DNA of 64,000 nt from Kappaphycus alvarezii. Lineage: Eukaryota; Rhodophyta; Florideophyceae; Gigartinales; Solieriaceae. A model generated the notes under the pieces. It had not been told where the DNA came from. It ran no database searches and worked only from the letters and a program-made list of their open reading frames with translations. Positions within the stretch are counted from its first letter, which is position 1; the number at the start of each line of letters is the position of its first letter. Shown in pieces: positions 22,601-35,233 of the stretch. The position numbers and the translations under genes were made by a program. Location of the stretch: NCBI GenBank assembly GCA_002205965.3, contig NADL03000191.1:51312-115311 (forward strand). Reading direction: 5' to 3'.

Positions 22601-22625
22601 CGTACTTCCTTAGTCAAGGGACAGG

Positions 22626-24171
22626 TACAGTACACGAAATTAGAATAGCACCACTCCTGTATATGAGTGTACAGGTTGACTGGAGGGGAAAATTAAAACT
22701 ATTTTTACATAAAAAATACCTAATCTTAAGCCATAAAAGATATAACACTGAATACCATTTACCGTACAGTGAAAAAGTTATTATAAAAAATTAGATTTTG
22801 ACTGCGAAATTAGGATAGCACAAAAATGTTCAAGTATCAACTGGGACAATAATTTAATTGAAAAAGTAGACTTAATAGTCTGTTTCCGCTCCCTACCTCT
22901 CTAACATTTGCGCACAGCGCTTAGAAATGCCACCAAGGAGCTTTTTGATCAAATTTTGATCCAACTTTTCCCATTCACTGAGAACAGTACTTTTCAGCTA
23001 CTCAACTGAATTAAACTGCTTATTATTCGTATATACTGCCCTCGCTAGAGTCCTCCAGACGTTTTTAATGAGATTCAGGTCTGGAGACCGTGCAGGCCAG
23101 GCCCTGACATGGTTCAAATTGTTCTGCATTCATGTAGAGGAAACGTGGGACGTATGAATTGAAACATTGTCTTGCATAAAAGTCCACCTCAGCGGCATTT
23201 TTTTATCATTGTACGGAAGCAAATAGTCCTCCAGAGTAGCGCAGTAGTTAAAAGAGTCTTGATTCCCCTTCAATATTTTCAGACCTGAAAATACATATGC
23301 AAAAAACAGCCCCACACCATCATCCTTCCACCACCGACCCTTATTTTGGATAAAATAACTTTTTCCTTGCTAATATCATGCCAATAGTGGCGAAACACGT
23401 CTGGTCCATCGAGGATAAAAATTTTTCTCATCGGACCAGACAATTAAACTCCATTCATGTGCGGACTTGTTGTTGTGCAAACGAGCCCATTCCAACCTCG
23501 CTTTTTGTGTTCCTTGGTCAATGGTGGCTCTCGTTTCACCTTAGAGAAAACGAGATTCTTGGACCTGGATTAGATTTTCTGCACGCGACACTTTCCAATT
23601 GGCAGGTTATGGTCAGCTTTCAGTTTTGATGCGGAGGCCCCAGTACTCGATGCACCTCTCATCAATGCACGAGTTCCCGCCGGAGCCAGTTTCGTGTTGT
23701 TTCTTGTGTTAAACCTCTTTCCATAATTTTCCTGGTCATTAAGAAACCTCACAATGACATTTTTGTCCTCCTTAATGCTCCTTGAGATCGCCCGGTAGCT
23801 CAAACCATCCTATTTTAAAGGAACTATCGCTCCTTTCTCTTGTTTCGTGAGCTGCTTTCCTATTCCCATTTTGGTGACTCTCAGTTGTTGTAGTAGCGTT
23901 TTTACTTGTTTAGATACGTAGGCCAACACATTTAAATTGCTATAAAGACTGCAGTTTCTGTTGCAGAGTCCAGAAGAACTGTGGTGCTATTCTAATTTCG
24001 CGAGCTTTTTTGTTTTTATCGTAAAGTCTAGATGATTTAGCCAATTGCGGTAATTTTTTTTCTCTTTTAAACGACTTAATACTGCCTACATTGAGTCGTT
24101 CGAATTCTCGAGAACGACCATATCTTTCCACGTGAACGGCAATTTTTGGGGGTGGTGCTATTTTAATTTCG
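22626..24171 (-). mobile_element. Tc1-like transposon with IR/DR ends (dead), copy 1
   Basis: Left end: TA followed by CAGT at 22,626-22,631, then an outer repeat (CGAAATTAGAATAGCACCAC, 22,636-22,655) and an inner repeat (CGAAATTAGGATAGCAC, from 22,805), 169 bp apart. Right end: the inverted inner repeat ends at 24,000 and the outer one at 24,171, 171 bp apart. Two repeats per end about 170 bp apart is the IR/DR arrangement known from Sleeping Beauty-like Tc1 elements. The total of about 1.55 kb is normal for the family. The right terminal CAGT is not evident. It sits in the family-1 integrase. Only this copy has the left outer repeat; the next three copies start at the left inner repeat. Confidence 0.85.
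22880..23869 (-). pseudogene. Tc1/mariner transposase, unit 1
   Basis: Read on the minus strand from an ATG at 23,869: an HTH region (MGIGKQLTKQEKGAIVPLK, then DGLSYRAISRSIKED), a second helix set, then VWSDEKNF (first catalytic Asp), ILDGPDVFRHYW, GGGRMMVWGCF, TFMQDNVSIHTS (second Asp) and WPARSPDLNLIKNVW. In the DDE signature the last block should be I-E-N, so the third catalytic acid is Lys. Stops (for example after VSST) and frameshifts in A/T runs add to this. The product would be a cut-and-paste transposase; this copy is certainly inactive. Confidence 0.9.
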
Positions 24172-25912
24172 CCGAAGACGGAGAGATTCTGCACAAAGTA
24201 CATTGATATAGATTCCCGAAGAAAGACGCTACATTGGAGCCCATCTCAGGTCTACCCCGTTCTAAGGTACTGCAGTATCATTGCAGGAAAAAGCTGTCAT
24301 TGACAGCGCCAATCGATTCGGATCTGCCAAATTAGAACAGGGACTAACAGTCCTCGAAGCCTGCATGACAATTTCAGGGTTCACAGTGAAAAGTTGCAAT
24401 GCATCATCGCAACCATAGGTGCGCGACACCACAGACAAATAATTTCAAAACGATATGTGGTACATGCTTACCCAAAAGCACTCGACGAGTGTCACAAGTT
24501 TCCACGGTCGCCGACCGCCGACCTCTTCAGAGGGGGAATGGAGCCAGGAACCTTTTCGTCATGACTCAATTCGTTTAACAAGGAGAAAAACTCCATAGTA
24601 ATTGAAAATCGATGAGTTTTCGCCGCTATAAGTTCAAACATATCGCATCGCAAGCCGGAATCCCAGATAGGAGCACAACCAAAATTTCATCGACATCTGC
24701 AATAATCTGGTAGACCGCTTGGGAGCTGTTCTTCGATGACACAATTTGAGATTGACCCAACCATGGTGAGAACTTTGCCGTCGGGACTACTAATACCTCA
24801 ATTAGGTGCAGCAGCATCTCGCTTCACACTCCTAAGGAGTAAACGCCACCACGGACTCGGAGGAGACGAGACAGCCCACGGCCACTAGATATCGCTACAC
24901 TCAAGCATGAGTACCAAACACAGTGCTCAACGGGTCGAAAAAACAGCTCAGCGAGTCCAAAGTCCCTTTTGAGGTACATTTCAGATAGTAATTCAAGGTT
25001 CAGGCGAACAGCTGTTAGCTATTCTCTACAGATTGCTAGTCGATGGGAATCCATCCTAGATCGCTGATCGCTGAAAGGTACAGTAACCATTACGGGAGAT
25101 ATCAAACGACGAATGGGATCACGATTCCTGAAAAGCTCTGATAGAGCTGCCAAACTCCGCCGAGTACACAGTCAAGTCCAACGGAGGGTTTGAAAAAGTT
25201 TTTCATAGCAATAGTGCAAGGTGCTCCTAGAAAAACTATGTCCGATCTCAGAAAAATGATGCAACCGATCGGTTGATATATAGCTCCTCGAGCCCGAGTT
25301 CATACAGGAAGCACCACTGGTATTTGGATACCTGATGACTTTTTGAAGCCTTCTTGGTCCTCCGGCCAAAGTCCGAACAGCAGCTCCTGCACGCAAGTAT
25401 GCCAAAGTGAGTCCCACTGTACAGAACAATTACCATTACAATGGTACCTGAAGATACTCCGATGAAGTTAACTTGAAGTAATTCTGTCTATAACTGTGGC
25501 ACAGCTCGACGAGCACTTTATGGGGAAGAGTTGAACTCCGAAGGAGCAATTGCAGATCGAGCATGAAGAGTACAGTACCGCCCGACAAGGACTCCGGAAG
25601 GAGATTGACGATTACTGATCGGACGGAACATCCCCCTCATGTATGAGTACTTGTGATACAAAATGTTATGTGAACAAAAAATAAAAAGTTCTATGAGCTA
25701 TGGTGGGCCGCATACCATGACGAACTTCGAAGAAGTATTGAATGTTTGTCGAACAAAATACAGTACTGAAAAGCCCAACAGACATCAAAGAGGATAGAAG
25801 ACCGTGTTATGCCACCGGCTCGCCCGCTTATACCTCCCAAAGAGAGATCAGAAAGAGCACAGGTCATGAAATAATTTTCCAACTTTGACACACAAAAGAC
25901 GCAAAGGGGCAA
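24172..25912. other. Non-Tc1 part of the tandem unit (1.74 kb)
   Basis: This begins with what looks like the continuation of the family-1 integrase tail (GEILHKVH, then FPKKDATLEPI). The rest has no frame free of stops for more than about 80 codons and no recognised domain. It is repeated as 27,274-29,015, 30,384-32,125 and 33,492-35,233. Minus-strand frames of 60-85 codons recur only because the DNA is repeated. It is probably the 3' part of the family-1 retrotransposon. Confidence 0.5.
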
Positions 25913-25914
25913 TG

Positions 25915-27273
25915 CGAAATTAGGATAGCACAAAAATGTTCAAGTATCAACTGGGACAATAATTTAATTGAAAAAGTAGACTTAGTAGTCTGTTTCCGCT
26001 CCCTACCTCTCTAACATTTGCGCACAGCGCTTAGAAATGCCACCAAGGAGCTTTTTGATCAAATTTTGATCCAACTTTTCCCATTCACTGAGAACAGTAC
26101 TTTTCAGCTACTCAACTGAATTAAACTGCTTATTATTCGTATATACTGCCCTCGCTAGAGTCCTCCAGACGTTTTTAATGAGATTCAGGTCTGGAGACCG
26201 TGCAGGCCAGGCCCTGACATGGTTCAAATTGTTCTGCATTCATGTAGAGGAAACGTGGGACGTATGAATTGAAACATTGTCTTGCATAAAAGTCCACCTC
26301 AGCGGCATTTTTTTATCATTGTACGGAAGCAAATAGTCCTCCAGAGTAGCGCAGTAGTTAAAAGAGTCTTGATTCCCCTTCAATATTTTCAGACCTGAAA
26401 ATACATATGCAAAAAACAGCCCCACACCATCATCCTTCCACCACCGACCCTTATTTTGGATAAAATAACTTTTTCCTTGCTAATATCATGCCAATAGTGG
26501 CGAAACACGTCTGGTCCATCGAGGATAAAAATTTTTCTCATCGGACCAGACAATTAAACTCCATTCATGTGCGGACTTGTTGTTGTGCAAACGAGCCCAT
26601 TCCAACCTCGCTTTTTGTGTTCCTTGGTCAATGGTGGCTCTCGTTTCACCTTAGAGAAAACGAGATTCTTGGACCTGGATTAGATTTTCTGCACGCGACA
26701 CTTTCCAATTGGCAGGTTATGGTCAGCTTTCAGTTTTGATGCGGAGGCCCCAGTACTCGATGCACCTCTCATCAATGCACGAGTTCCCGCCGGAGCCAGT
26801 TTCGTGTTGTTTCTTGTGTTAAACCTCTTTCCATAATTTTCCTGGTCATTAAGAAACCTCACAATGACATTTTTGTCCTCCTTAATGCTCCTTGAGATCG
26901 CCCGGTAGCTCAAACCATCCTATTTTAAAGGAACTATCGCTCCTTTCTCTTGTTTCGTGAGCTGCTTTCCTATTCCCATTTTGGTGACTCTCAGTTGTTG
27001 TAGTAGCGTTTTTACTTGTTTAGATACGTAGGCCAACACATTTAAATTGCTATAAAGACTGCAGTTTCTGTTGCAAGTCCAGAAGAACTGTGGTGCTATT
27101 CTAATTTCGCGAGCTTTTTTGTTTTTATCGTAAAGTCTAGATGATTTAGCCAATTGCGGTAATTTTTTTTAAACGACTTAATACTGCCTACATTGAGTCG
27201 TTCGAATTCTCGAGAACGACCATATCTTTCCACGTGAACGGCAATTTTTGGGGGTGGTGCTATTTTAATTTCG
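25915..27273 (-). mobile_element. Tc1-like transposon, tandem unit 2
   Basis: Nearly identical to copy 1 but starts at the left inner repeat. It lacks about 7 nt in the T-rich stretch near 27,163, and reads GTTGCAAGTCC where unit 1 reads GTTGCAGAGTCC. Confidence 0.95.
25990..26979 (-). pseudogene. Tc1/mariner transposase, unit 2
   Basis: Carries the same stops, the same frameshifts in the A/T runs and the same Glu-to-Lys change in the third catalytic position as unit 1, so the transposase was dead before the array formed. Confidence 0.9.
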
Positions 27274-29017
27274 CCGAAGACGGAGAGATTCTGCACAAAG
27301 TACATTGATATAGATTCCCGAAGAAAGACGCTACATTGGAGCCCATCTCAGGTCTACCCCGTTCTAAGGTACTGCAGTATCATTGCAGGAAAAAGCTGTC
27401 ATTGACAGCGCCAATCGATTCGGATCTGCCAAATTAGAACAGGGACTAACAGTCCTCGAAGCCTGCATGACAATTTCAGGGTTCACAGTGAAAAGTTGCA
27501 ATGCATCATCGCAACCATAGGTGCGCGACACCACAGACAAATAATTTCAAAACGATATGTGGTACATGCTTACCCAAAAGCACTCGACGAGTGTCACAAG
27601 TTTCCACGGTCGCCGACCGCCGACCTCTTCAGAGGGGGAATGGAGCCAGGAACCTTTTCGTCATGACTCAATTCGTTAACAAGGAGAAAAACTCCATAGT
27701 AATTGAAAATCGATGAGTTTTCGCCGCTATAAGTTCAAACCATATCGCATCGCAAGCCGGAATCCCAGATAGGAGCACAACCAAAATTTCATCGACATCT
27801 GCAATAATCTGGTAGACCGCTTGGGAGCTGTTCTTCGATGACACAATTTGAGATTGACCCAACCATGGTGAGAACTTTGCCGTCGGGACTACTAATACCT
27901 CAATTAGGTGCAGCAGCATCTCGCTTCACACTCCTAAGGAGTAAACGCCACCACGGACTCGGAGGAGACGAGACAGCCCACGGCCACTAGATATCGCTAC
28001 ACTCAAGCATGAGTACCAAACACAGTGCTCAACGGGTCGAAAAAACAGCTCAGCGAGTCCAAAGTCCCTTTTGAGGTACATTTCAGATAGTAATTCAAGG
28101 TTCAGGCGAACAGCTGTTAGCTATTCTCTACAGATTGCTAGTCGATGGGAATCCATCCTAGATCGCTGATCGCTGAAAGGTACAGTAACCATTAGCGGGA
28201 GATATCAAACGACGAATGGGATCACGATTCCTGAAAAGCTCTGATAGAGCTGCCAAACTCCGCCGAGTACACAGTCAAGTCCAACGGAGGGTTTGAAAAA
28301 GTTTTTCATAGCAATAGTGCAAGGTGCTCCTAGAAAAACTATGTCCGATCTCAGAAAAATGATGCAACCGATCGGTTGATATATAGCTCCTCGAGCCCGA
28401 GTTCATACAGGAAGCACCACTGGTATTTGGATACCTGATGACTTTTTGAAGCCTTCTTGGTCCTCCGGCCAAAGTCCGAACAGCAGCTCCTGCACGCAAG
28501 TATGCCAAAGTGAGTCCCACTGTACAGAACAATTACCATTACAATGGTACCTGAAGATACTCCGATGAAGTTAACTTGAAGTAATTCTGTCTATAACTGT
28601 GGCACAGCTCGACGAGCACTTTATGGGGAAGAGTTGAACTCCGAAGGAGCAATTGCAGATCGAGCATGAAGAGTACAGTACCGCCCGACAAGGACTCCGG
28701 AAGGAGATTGACGATTACTGATCGGACGGAACATCCCCCTCATGTATGAGTACTTGTGATACAAAATGTTATGTGAACAAAAAATAAAAAGTTCTATGAG
28801 CTATGGTGGGCCGCATACCATGACGAACTTCGAAGAAGTATTGAATGTTTGTCGAACAAAATACAGTACTGAAAAGCCCAACAGACATCAAAGAGGATAG
28901 AAGACCGTGTTATGCCACCGGCTCGCCCGCTTATACCTCCCAAAGAGAGATCAGAAAGAGCACAGGTCATGAAATAATTTTCCAACTTTGACACACAAAA
29001 GACGCAAAGGGGCAATG

Positions 29018-30383
29018 CGAAATTAGGATAGCACAAAAATGTTCAAGTATCAACTGGGACAATAATTTAATTGAAAAAGTAGACTTAGTAGTCTGTTTCC
29101 GCTCCCTACCTCTCTAACATTTGCGCACAGCGCTTAGAAATGCCACCAAGGAGCTTTTTGATCAAATTTTGATCCAACTTTTCCCATTCACTGAGAACAG
29201 TACTTTTCAGCTACTCAACTGAATTAAACTGCTTATTATTCGTATATACTGCCCTCGCTAGAGTCCTCCAGACGTTTTTAATGAGATTCAGGTCTGGAGA
29301 CCGTGCAGGCCAGGCCCTGACATGGTTCAAATTGTTCTGCATTCATGTAGAGGAAACGTGGGACGTATGAATTGAAACATTGTCTTGCATAAAAGTCCAC
29401 CTCAGCGGCATTTTTTTATCATTGTACGGAAGCAAATAGTCCTCCAGAGTAGCGCAGTAGTTAAAAGAGTCTTGATTCCCCTTCAATATTTTCAGACCTG
29501 AAAATACATATGCAAAAAACAGCCCCACACCATCATCCTTCCACCACCGACCCTTATTTTGGATAAAATAACTTTTTCCTTGCTAATATCATGCCAATAG
29601 TGGCGAAACACGTCTGGTCCATCGAGGATAAAAATTTTTCTCATCGGACCAGACAATTAAACTCCATTCATGTGCGGACTTGTTGTTGTGCAAACGAGCC
29701 CATTCCAACCTCGCTTTTTGTGTTCCTTGGTCAATGGTGGCTCTCGTTTCACCTTAGAGAAAACGAGATTCTTGGACCTGGATTAGATTTTCTGCACGCG
29801 ACACTTTCCAATTGGCAGGTTATGGTCAGCTTTCAGTTTTGATGCGGAGGCCCCAGTACTCGATGCACCTCTCATCAATGCACGAGTTCCCGCCGGAGCC
29901 AGTTTCGTGTTGTTTCTTGTGTTAAACCTCTTTCCATAATTTTCCTGGTCATTAAGAAACCTCACAATGACATTTTTGTCCTCCTTAATGCTCCTTGAGA
30001 TCGCCCGGTAGCTCAAACCATCCTATTTTAAAGGAACTATCGCTCCTTTCTCTTGTTTCGTGAGCTGCTTTCCTATTCCCATTTTGGTGACTCTCAGTTG
30101 TTGTAGTAGCGTTTTTACTTGTTTAGATACGTAGGCCAACACATTTAAATTGCTATAAAGACTGCAGTTTCTGTTGCAAGTCCAGAAGAACTGTGGTGCT
30201 ATTCTAATTTCGCGAGCTTTTTTGTTTTTATCGTAAAGTCTAGATGATTTAGCCAATTGCGGTAATTTTTTTTCTCTTTTAAACGACTTAATACTGCCTA
30301 CATTGAGTCGTTCGAATTCTCGAGAACGACCATATCTTTCCACGTGAACGGCAATTTTTGGGGGTGGTGCTATTTTAATTTCG
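29018..30383 (-). mobile_element. Tc1-like transposon, tandem unit 3
   Basis: Starts at the left inner repeat. Differs from unit 2 mainly by keeping the T-rich stretch intact near 30,270. Confidence 0.95.
29093..30082 (-). pseudogene. Tc1/mariner transposase, unit 3
   Basis: The inactivating changes are shared with unit 1. No new difference in the catalytic blocks is visible. Confidence 0.9.
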
Positions 30384-32127
30384 CCGAAGACGGAGAGATT
30401 CTGCACAAAGTACATTGATATAGATTCCCGAAGAAAGACGCTACATTGGAGCCCATCTCAGGTCTACCCCGTTCTAAGGTACTGCAGTATCATTGCAGGA
30501 AAAAGCTGTCATTGACAGCGCCAATCGATTCGGATCTGCCAAATTAGAACAGGGACTAACAGTCCTCGAAGCCTGCATGACAATTTCAGGGTTCACAGTG
30601 AAAAGTTGCAATGCATCATCGCAACCATAGGTGCGCGACACCACAGACAAATAATTTCAAAACGATATGTGGTACATGCTTACCCAAAAGCACTCGACGA
30701 GTGTCACAAGTTTCCACGGTCGCCGACCGCCGACCTCTTCAGAGGGGGAATGGAGCCAGGAACCTTTTCGTCATGACTCAATTCGTTTAACAAGGAGAAA
30801 AACTCCATAGTAATTGAAAATCGATGAGTTTTCGCCGCTATAAGTTCAAACATATCGCATCGCAAGCCGGAATCCCAGATAGGAGCACAACCAAAATTTC
30901 ATCGACATCTGCAATAATCTGGTAGACCGCTTGGGAGCTGTTCTTCGATGACACAATTTGAGATTGACCCAACCATGGTGAGAACTTTGCCGTCGGGACT
31001 ACTAATACCTCAATTAGGTGCAGCAGCATCTCGCTTCACACTCCTAAGGAGTAAACGCCACCACGGACTCGGAGGAGACGAGACAGCCCACGGCCACTAG
31101 ATATCGCTACACTCAAGCATGAGTACCAAACACAGTGCTCAACGGGTCGAAAAAACAGCTCAGCGAGTCCAAAGTCCCTTTTGAGGTACATTTCAGATAG
31201 TAATTCAAGGTTCAGGCGAACAGCTGTTAGCTATTCTCTACAGATTGCTAGTCGATGGGAATCCATCCTAGATCGCTGATCGCTGAAAGGTACAGTAACC
31301 ATTAGCGGGAGATATCAAACGACGAATGGGATCACGATTCCTGAAAAGCTCTGATAGAGCTGCCAAACTCCGCCGAGTACACAGTCAAGTCCAACGGAGG
31401 GTTTGAAAAAGTTTTTCATAGCAATAGTGCAAGGTGCTCCTAGAAAAACTATGTCCGATCTCAGAAAAATGATGCAACCGATCGGTTGATATATAGCTCC
31501 TCGAGCCCGAGTTCATACAGGAAGCACCACTGGTATTTGGATACCTGATGACTTTTTGAAGCCTTCTTGGTCCTCCGGCCAAAGTCCGAACAGCAGCTCC
31601 TGCACGCAAGTATGCCAAAGTGAGTCCCACTGTACAGAACAATTACCATTACAATGGTACCTGAAGATACTCCGATGAAGTTAACTTGAAGTAATTCTGT
31701 CTATAACTGTGGCACAGCTCGACGAGCACTTTATGGGGAAGAGTTGAACTCCGAAGGAGCAATTGCAGATCGAGCATGAAGAGTACAGTACCGCCCGACA
31801 AGGACTCCGGAAGGAGATTGACGATTACTGATCGGACGGAACATCCCCCTCATGTATGAGTACTTGTGATACAAAATGTTATGTGAACAAAAAATAAAAA
31901 GTTCTATGAGCTATGGTGGGCCGCATACCATGACGAACTTCGAAGAAGTATTGAATGTTTGTCGAACAAAATACAGTACTGAAAAGCCCAACAGACATCA
32001 AAGAGGATAGAAGACCGTGTTATGCCACCGGCTCGCCCGCTTATACCTCCCAAAGAGAGATCAGAAAGAGCACAGGTCATGAAATAATTTTCCAACTTTG
32101 ACACACAAAAGACGCAAAGGGGCAATG

Positions 32128-33491
32128 CGAAATTAGGATAGCACAAAAATGTTCAAGTATCAACTGGGACAATAATTTAATTGAAAAAGTAGACTTAATA
32201 GTCTGTTTCCGCTCCCTACCTCTCTAACATTTGCGCACAGCGCTTAGAAATGCCACCAAGGAGCTTTTTGATCAAATTTTGATCCAACTTTTCCCATTCA
32301 CTGAGAACAGTACTTTTCAGCTACTCAACTGAATTAAACTGCTTATTATTCGTATATACTGCCCTCGCTAGAGTCCTCCAGACGTTTTTAATGAGATTCA
32401 GGTCTGGAGACCGTGCAGGCCAGGCCCTGACATGGTTCAAATTGTTCTGCATTCATGTAGAGGAAACGTGGGACGTATGAATTGAAACATTGTCTTGCAT
32501 AAAAGTCCACCTCAGCGGCATTTTTTTATCATTGTACGGAAGCAAATAGTCCTCCAGAGTAGCGCAGTAGTTAAAAGAGTCTTGATTCCCCTTCAATATT
32601 TTCAGACCTGAAAATACATATGCAAAAAACAGCCCCCACATCATCCTTCCACCACCGACCCTTATTTTGGATAAAATAACTTTTTCCTTGCTAATATCAT
32701 GCCAATAGTGGCGAAACACGTCTGGTCCATCGAGGATAAAAATTTTTCTCATCGGACCAGACAATTAAACTCCATTCATGTGCGGACTTGTTGTTGTGCA
32801 AACGAGCCCATTCCAACCTCGCTTTTTGTGTTCCTTGGTCAATGGTGGCTCTCGTTTCACCTTAGAGAAAACGAGATTCTTGGACCTGGATTAGATTTTC
32901 TGCACGCGACACTTTCCAATTGGCAGGTTATGGTCAGCTTTCAGTTTTGATGCGGAGGCCCCAGTACTCGATGCACCTCTCATCAATGCACGAGTTCCCG
33001 CCGGAGCCAGTTTCGTGTTGTTTCTTGTGTTAAACCTCTTTCCATAATTTTCCTGGTCATTAAGAAACCTCACAATGACATTTTTGTCCTCCTTAATGCT
33101 CCTTGAGATCGCCCGGTAGCTCAAACCATCCTATTTTAAAGGAACTATCGCTCCTTTCTCTTGTTTCGTGAGCTGCTTTCCTATTCCCATTTTGGTGACT
33201 CTCAGTTGTTGTAGTAGCGTTTTTACTTGTTTAGATACGTAGGCCAACACATTTAAATTGCTATAAAGACTGCAGTTTCTGTTGCAAAGTCCAGAAGAAC
33301 TGTGGTGCTATTCTAATTTCGCGAGCTTTTTTGTTTTTATCGTAAAGTCTAGATGATTTAGCCAATTGCGGTAATTTTTTTTCTCTTTTAAACGACTTAA
33401 TACTGCCTACATTGAGTCGTTCGAATTCTCGAGAACGACCATATCTTTCCACGTGAACGGCAATTTTTGGGGTGGTGCTATTTTAATTTCG
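32128..33491 (-). mobile_element. Tc1-like transposon, tandem unit 4
   Basis: Starts at the left inner repeat. It carries small private changes: AGCCCCCACATC in place of AGCCCCACACCATC near 32,633, and one G fewer near 33,470. Confidence 0.95.
32203..33190 (-). pseudogene. Tc1/mariner transposase, unit 4
   Basis: Same dead transposase, but a 2-nt change near 32,633 joins two frames, giving a 103-codon stretch that covers ILDGPDVFRHYW through FMQDNVSIHTS. The third catalytic residue is still Lys and stops remain on either side, so it is not a functional revertant. Confidence 0.9.
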
Positions 33492-35233
33492 CCGAAGACG
33501 GAGAGATTCTGCACAAAGTACATTGATATAGATTCCCGAAGAAAGACGCTACATTGGAGCCCATCTCAGGTCTACCCCGTTCTAAGGTACTGCAGTATCA
33601 TTGCAGGAAAAAGCTGTCATTGACAGCGCCAATCGATTCGGATCTGCCAAATTAGAACAGGGACTAACAGTCCTCGAAGCCTGCATGACAATTTCAGGGT
33701 TCACAGTGAAAAGTTGCAATGCATCATCGCAACCATAGGTGCGCGACACCACAGACAAATAATTTCAAAACGATATGTGGTACATGCTTACCCAAAAGCA
33801 CTCGACGAGTGTCACAAGTTTCCACGGTCGCCGACCGCCGACCTCTTCAGAGGGGGAATGGAGCCAGGAACCTTTTCGTCATGACTCAATTCGTTTAACA
33901 AGGAGAAAAACTCCATAGTAATTGAAAATCGATGAGTTTTCGCCGCTATAAGTTCAAACATATCGCATCGCAAGCCGGAATCCCAGATAGGAGCACAACC
34001 AAAATTTCATCGACATCTGCAATAATCTGGTAGACCGCTTGGGAGCTGTTCTTCGATGACACAATTTGAGATTGACCCAACCATGGTGAGAACTTTGCCG
34101 TCGGGACTACTAATACCTCAATTAGGTGCAGCAGCATCTCGCTTCACACTCCTAAGGAGTAAACGCCACCACGGACTCGGAGGAGACGAGACAGCCCACG
34201 GCCACTAGATATCGCTACACTCAAGCATGAGTACCAAACACAGTGCTCAACGGGTCGAAAAAACAGCTCAGCGAGTCCAAAGTCCCTTTTGAGGTACATT
34301 TCAGATAGTAATTCAAGGTTCAGGCGAACAGCTGTTAGCTATTCTCTACAGATTGCTAGTCGATGGGAATCCATCCTAGATCGCTGATCGCTGAAAGGTA
34401 CAGTAACCATTAGCGGGAGATATCAAACGACGAATGGGATCACGATTCCTGAAAAGCTCTGATAGAGCTGCCAAACTCCGCCGAGTACACAGTCAAGTCC
34501 AACGGAGGGTTTGAAAAAGTTTTTCATAGCAATAGTGCAAGGTGCTCCTAGAAAAACTATGTCCGATCTCAGAAAAATGATGCAACCGATCGGTTGATAT
34601 ATAGCTCCTCGAGCCCGAGTTCATACAGGAAGCACCACTGGTATTTGGATACCTGATGACTTTTTGAAGCCTTCTTGGTCCTCCGGCCAAAGTCCGAACA
34701 GCAGCTCCTGCACGCAAGTATGCCAAAGTGAGTCCCACTGTACAGAACAATTACCATTACAATGGTACCTGAAGATACTCCGATGAAGTTAACTTGAAGT
34801 AATTCTGTCTATAACTGTGGCACAGCTCGACGAGCACTTTATGGGGAAGAGTTGAACTCCGAAGGAGCAATTGCAGATCGAGCATGAAGAGTACAGTACC
34901 GCCCGACAAGGACTCCGGAAGGAGATTGACGATTACTGATCGGACGGAACATCCCCCTCATGTATGAGTACTTGTGATACAAAATGTTATGTGAACAAAA
35001 AATAAAAAGTTCTATGAGCTATGGTGGGCCGCATACCATGACGAACTTCGAAGAAGTATTGAATGTTTGTCGAACAAAATACAGTACTGAAAAGCCCAAC
35101 AGACATCAAAGAGGATAGAAGACCGTGTTATGCCACCGGCTCGCCCGCTTATACCTCCCAAAGAGAGATCAGAAAGAGCACAGGTCATGAAATAATTTTC
35201 CAACTTTGACACACAAAAGACGCAAAGGGCAAT

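Larger units (their letters stand above)
16380..22625 (+). mobile_element. Decayed Ty3/gypsy retrotransposon, family 1
   Basis: Gag, protease, reverse transcriptase, RNase H and integrase remains follow each other on the plus strand. Integrase lies downstream of RNase H, the Ty3/gypsy (Metaviridae) order. It differs from family 2: the protease motif is DTGA rather than DSGA, gag has a long coiled-coil-like N-terminal part, and there is one recognisable zinc knuckle. All domains carry stops and frameshifts. The integrase is cut by a Tc1-like transposon at 22,626, and a reading frame resembling its tail (GEILHKVH, FPKKDATLEPI) resumes after the transposon near 24,175. The LTRs were not identified. 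Confidence 0.8.
22803..35233. repeat. Four-copy head-to-tail tandem array of a 3.1-kb unit
   Basis: Unit starts are at 22,803, 25,913, 29,016 and 32,126 (unit lengths 3110, 3103, 3110 and about 3107). Each unit is a Tc1-like element lacking its left outer repeat plus about 1.74 kb of downstream flank. Junctions between units read GGGGCAATGCGAAATTAGG. The left edge of the array (TTTTGACTGCGAAATT) and the right edge (AAGGGCAATGAAGTTC) share only about TG with the junction, which points to microhomology-mediated or unequal duplication. The units differ at a handful of positions, mostly single-base run-length changes, plus a loss of about 7 nt (TCTCTTT) in unit 2 and A/G at position +49 (A in units 1 and 4, G in 2 and 3). 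Confidence 0.95.

Noticed and set aside
23378..23629. 83-codon plus-strand frame repeated in all units
   Set aside because: It is the antisense shadow of the transposase catalytic region.
25172..25429. 85-codon and 62-codon minus-strand frames repeated in all four units
   Set aside because: They recur because the DNA is duplicated. They overlap each other in different frames and have no motif.
22803..35233. CRISPR-like or rDNA-like array
   Set aside because: The repeated unit is 3.1 kb, contains a transposase, and has no spacers or rRNA.
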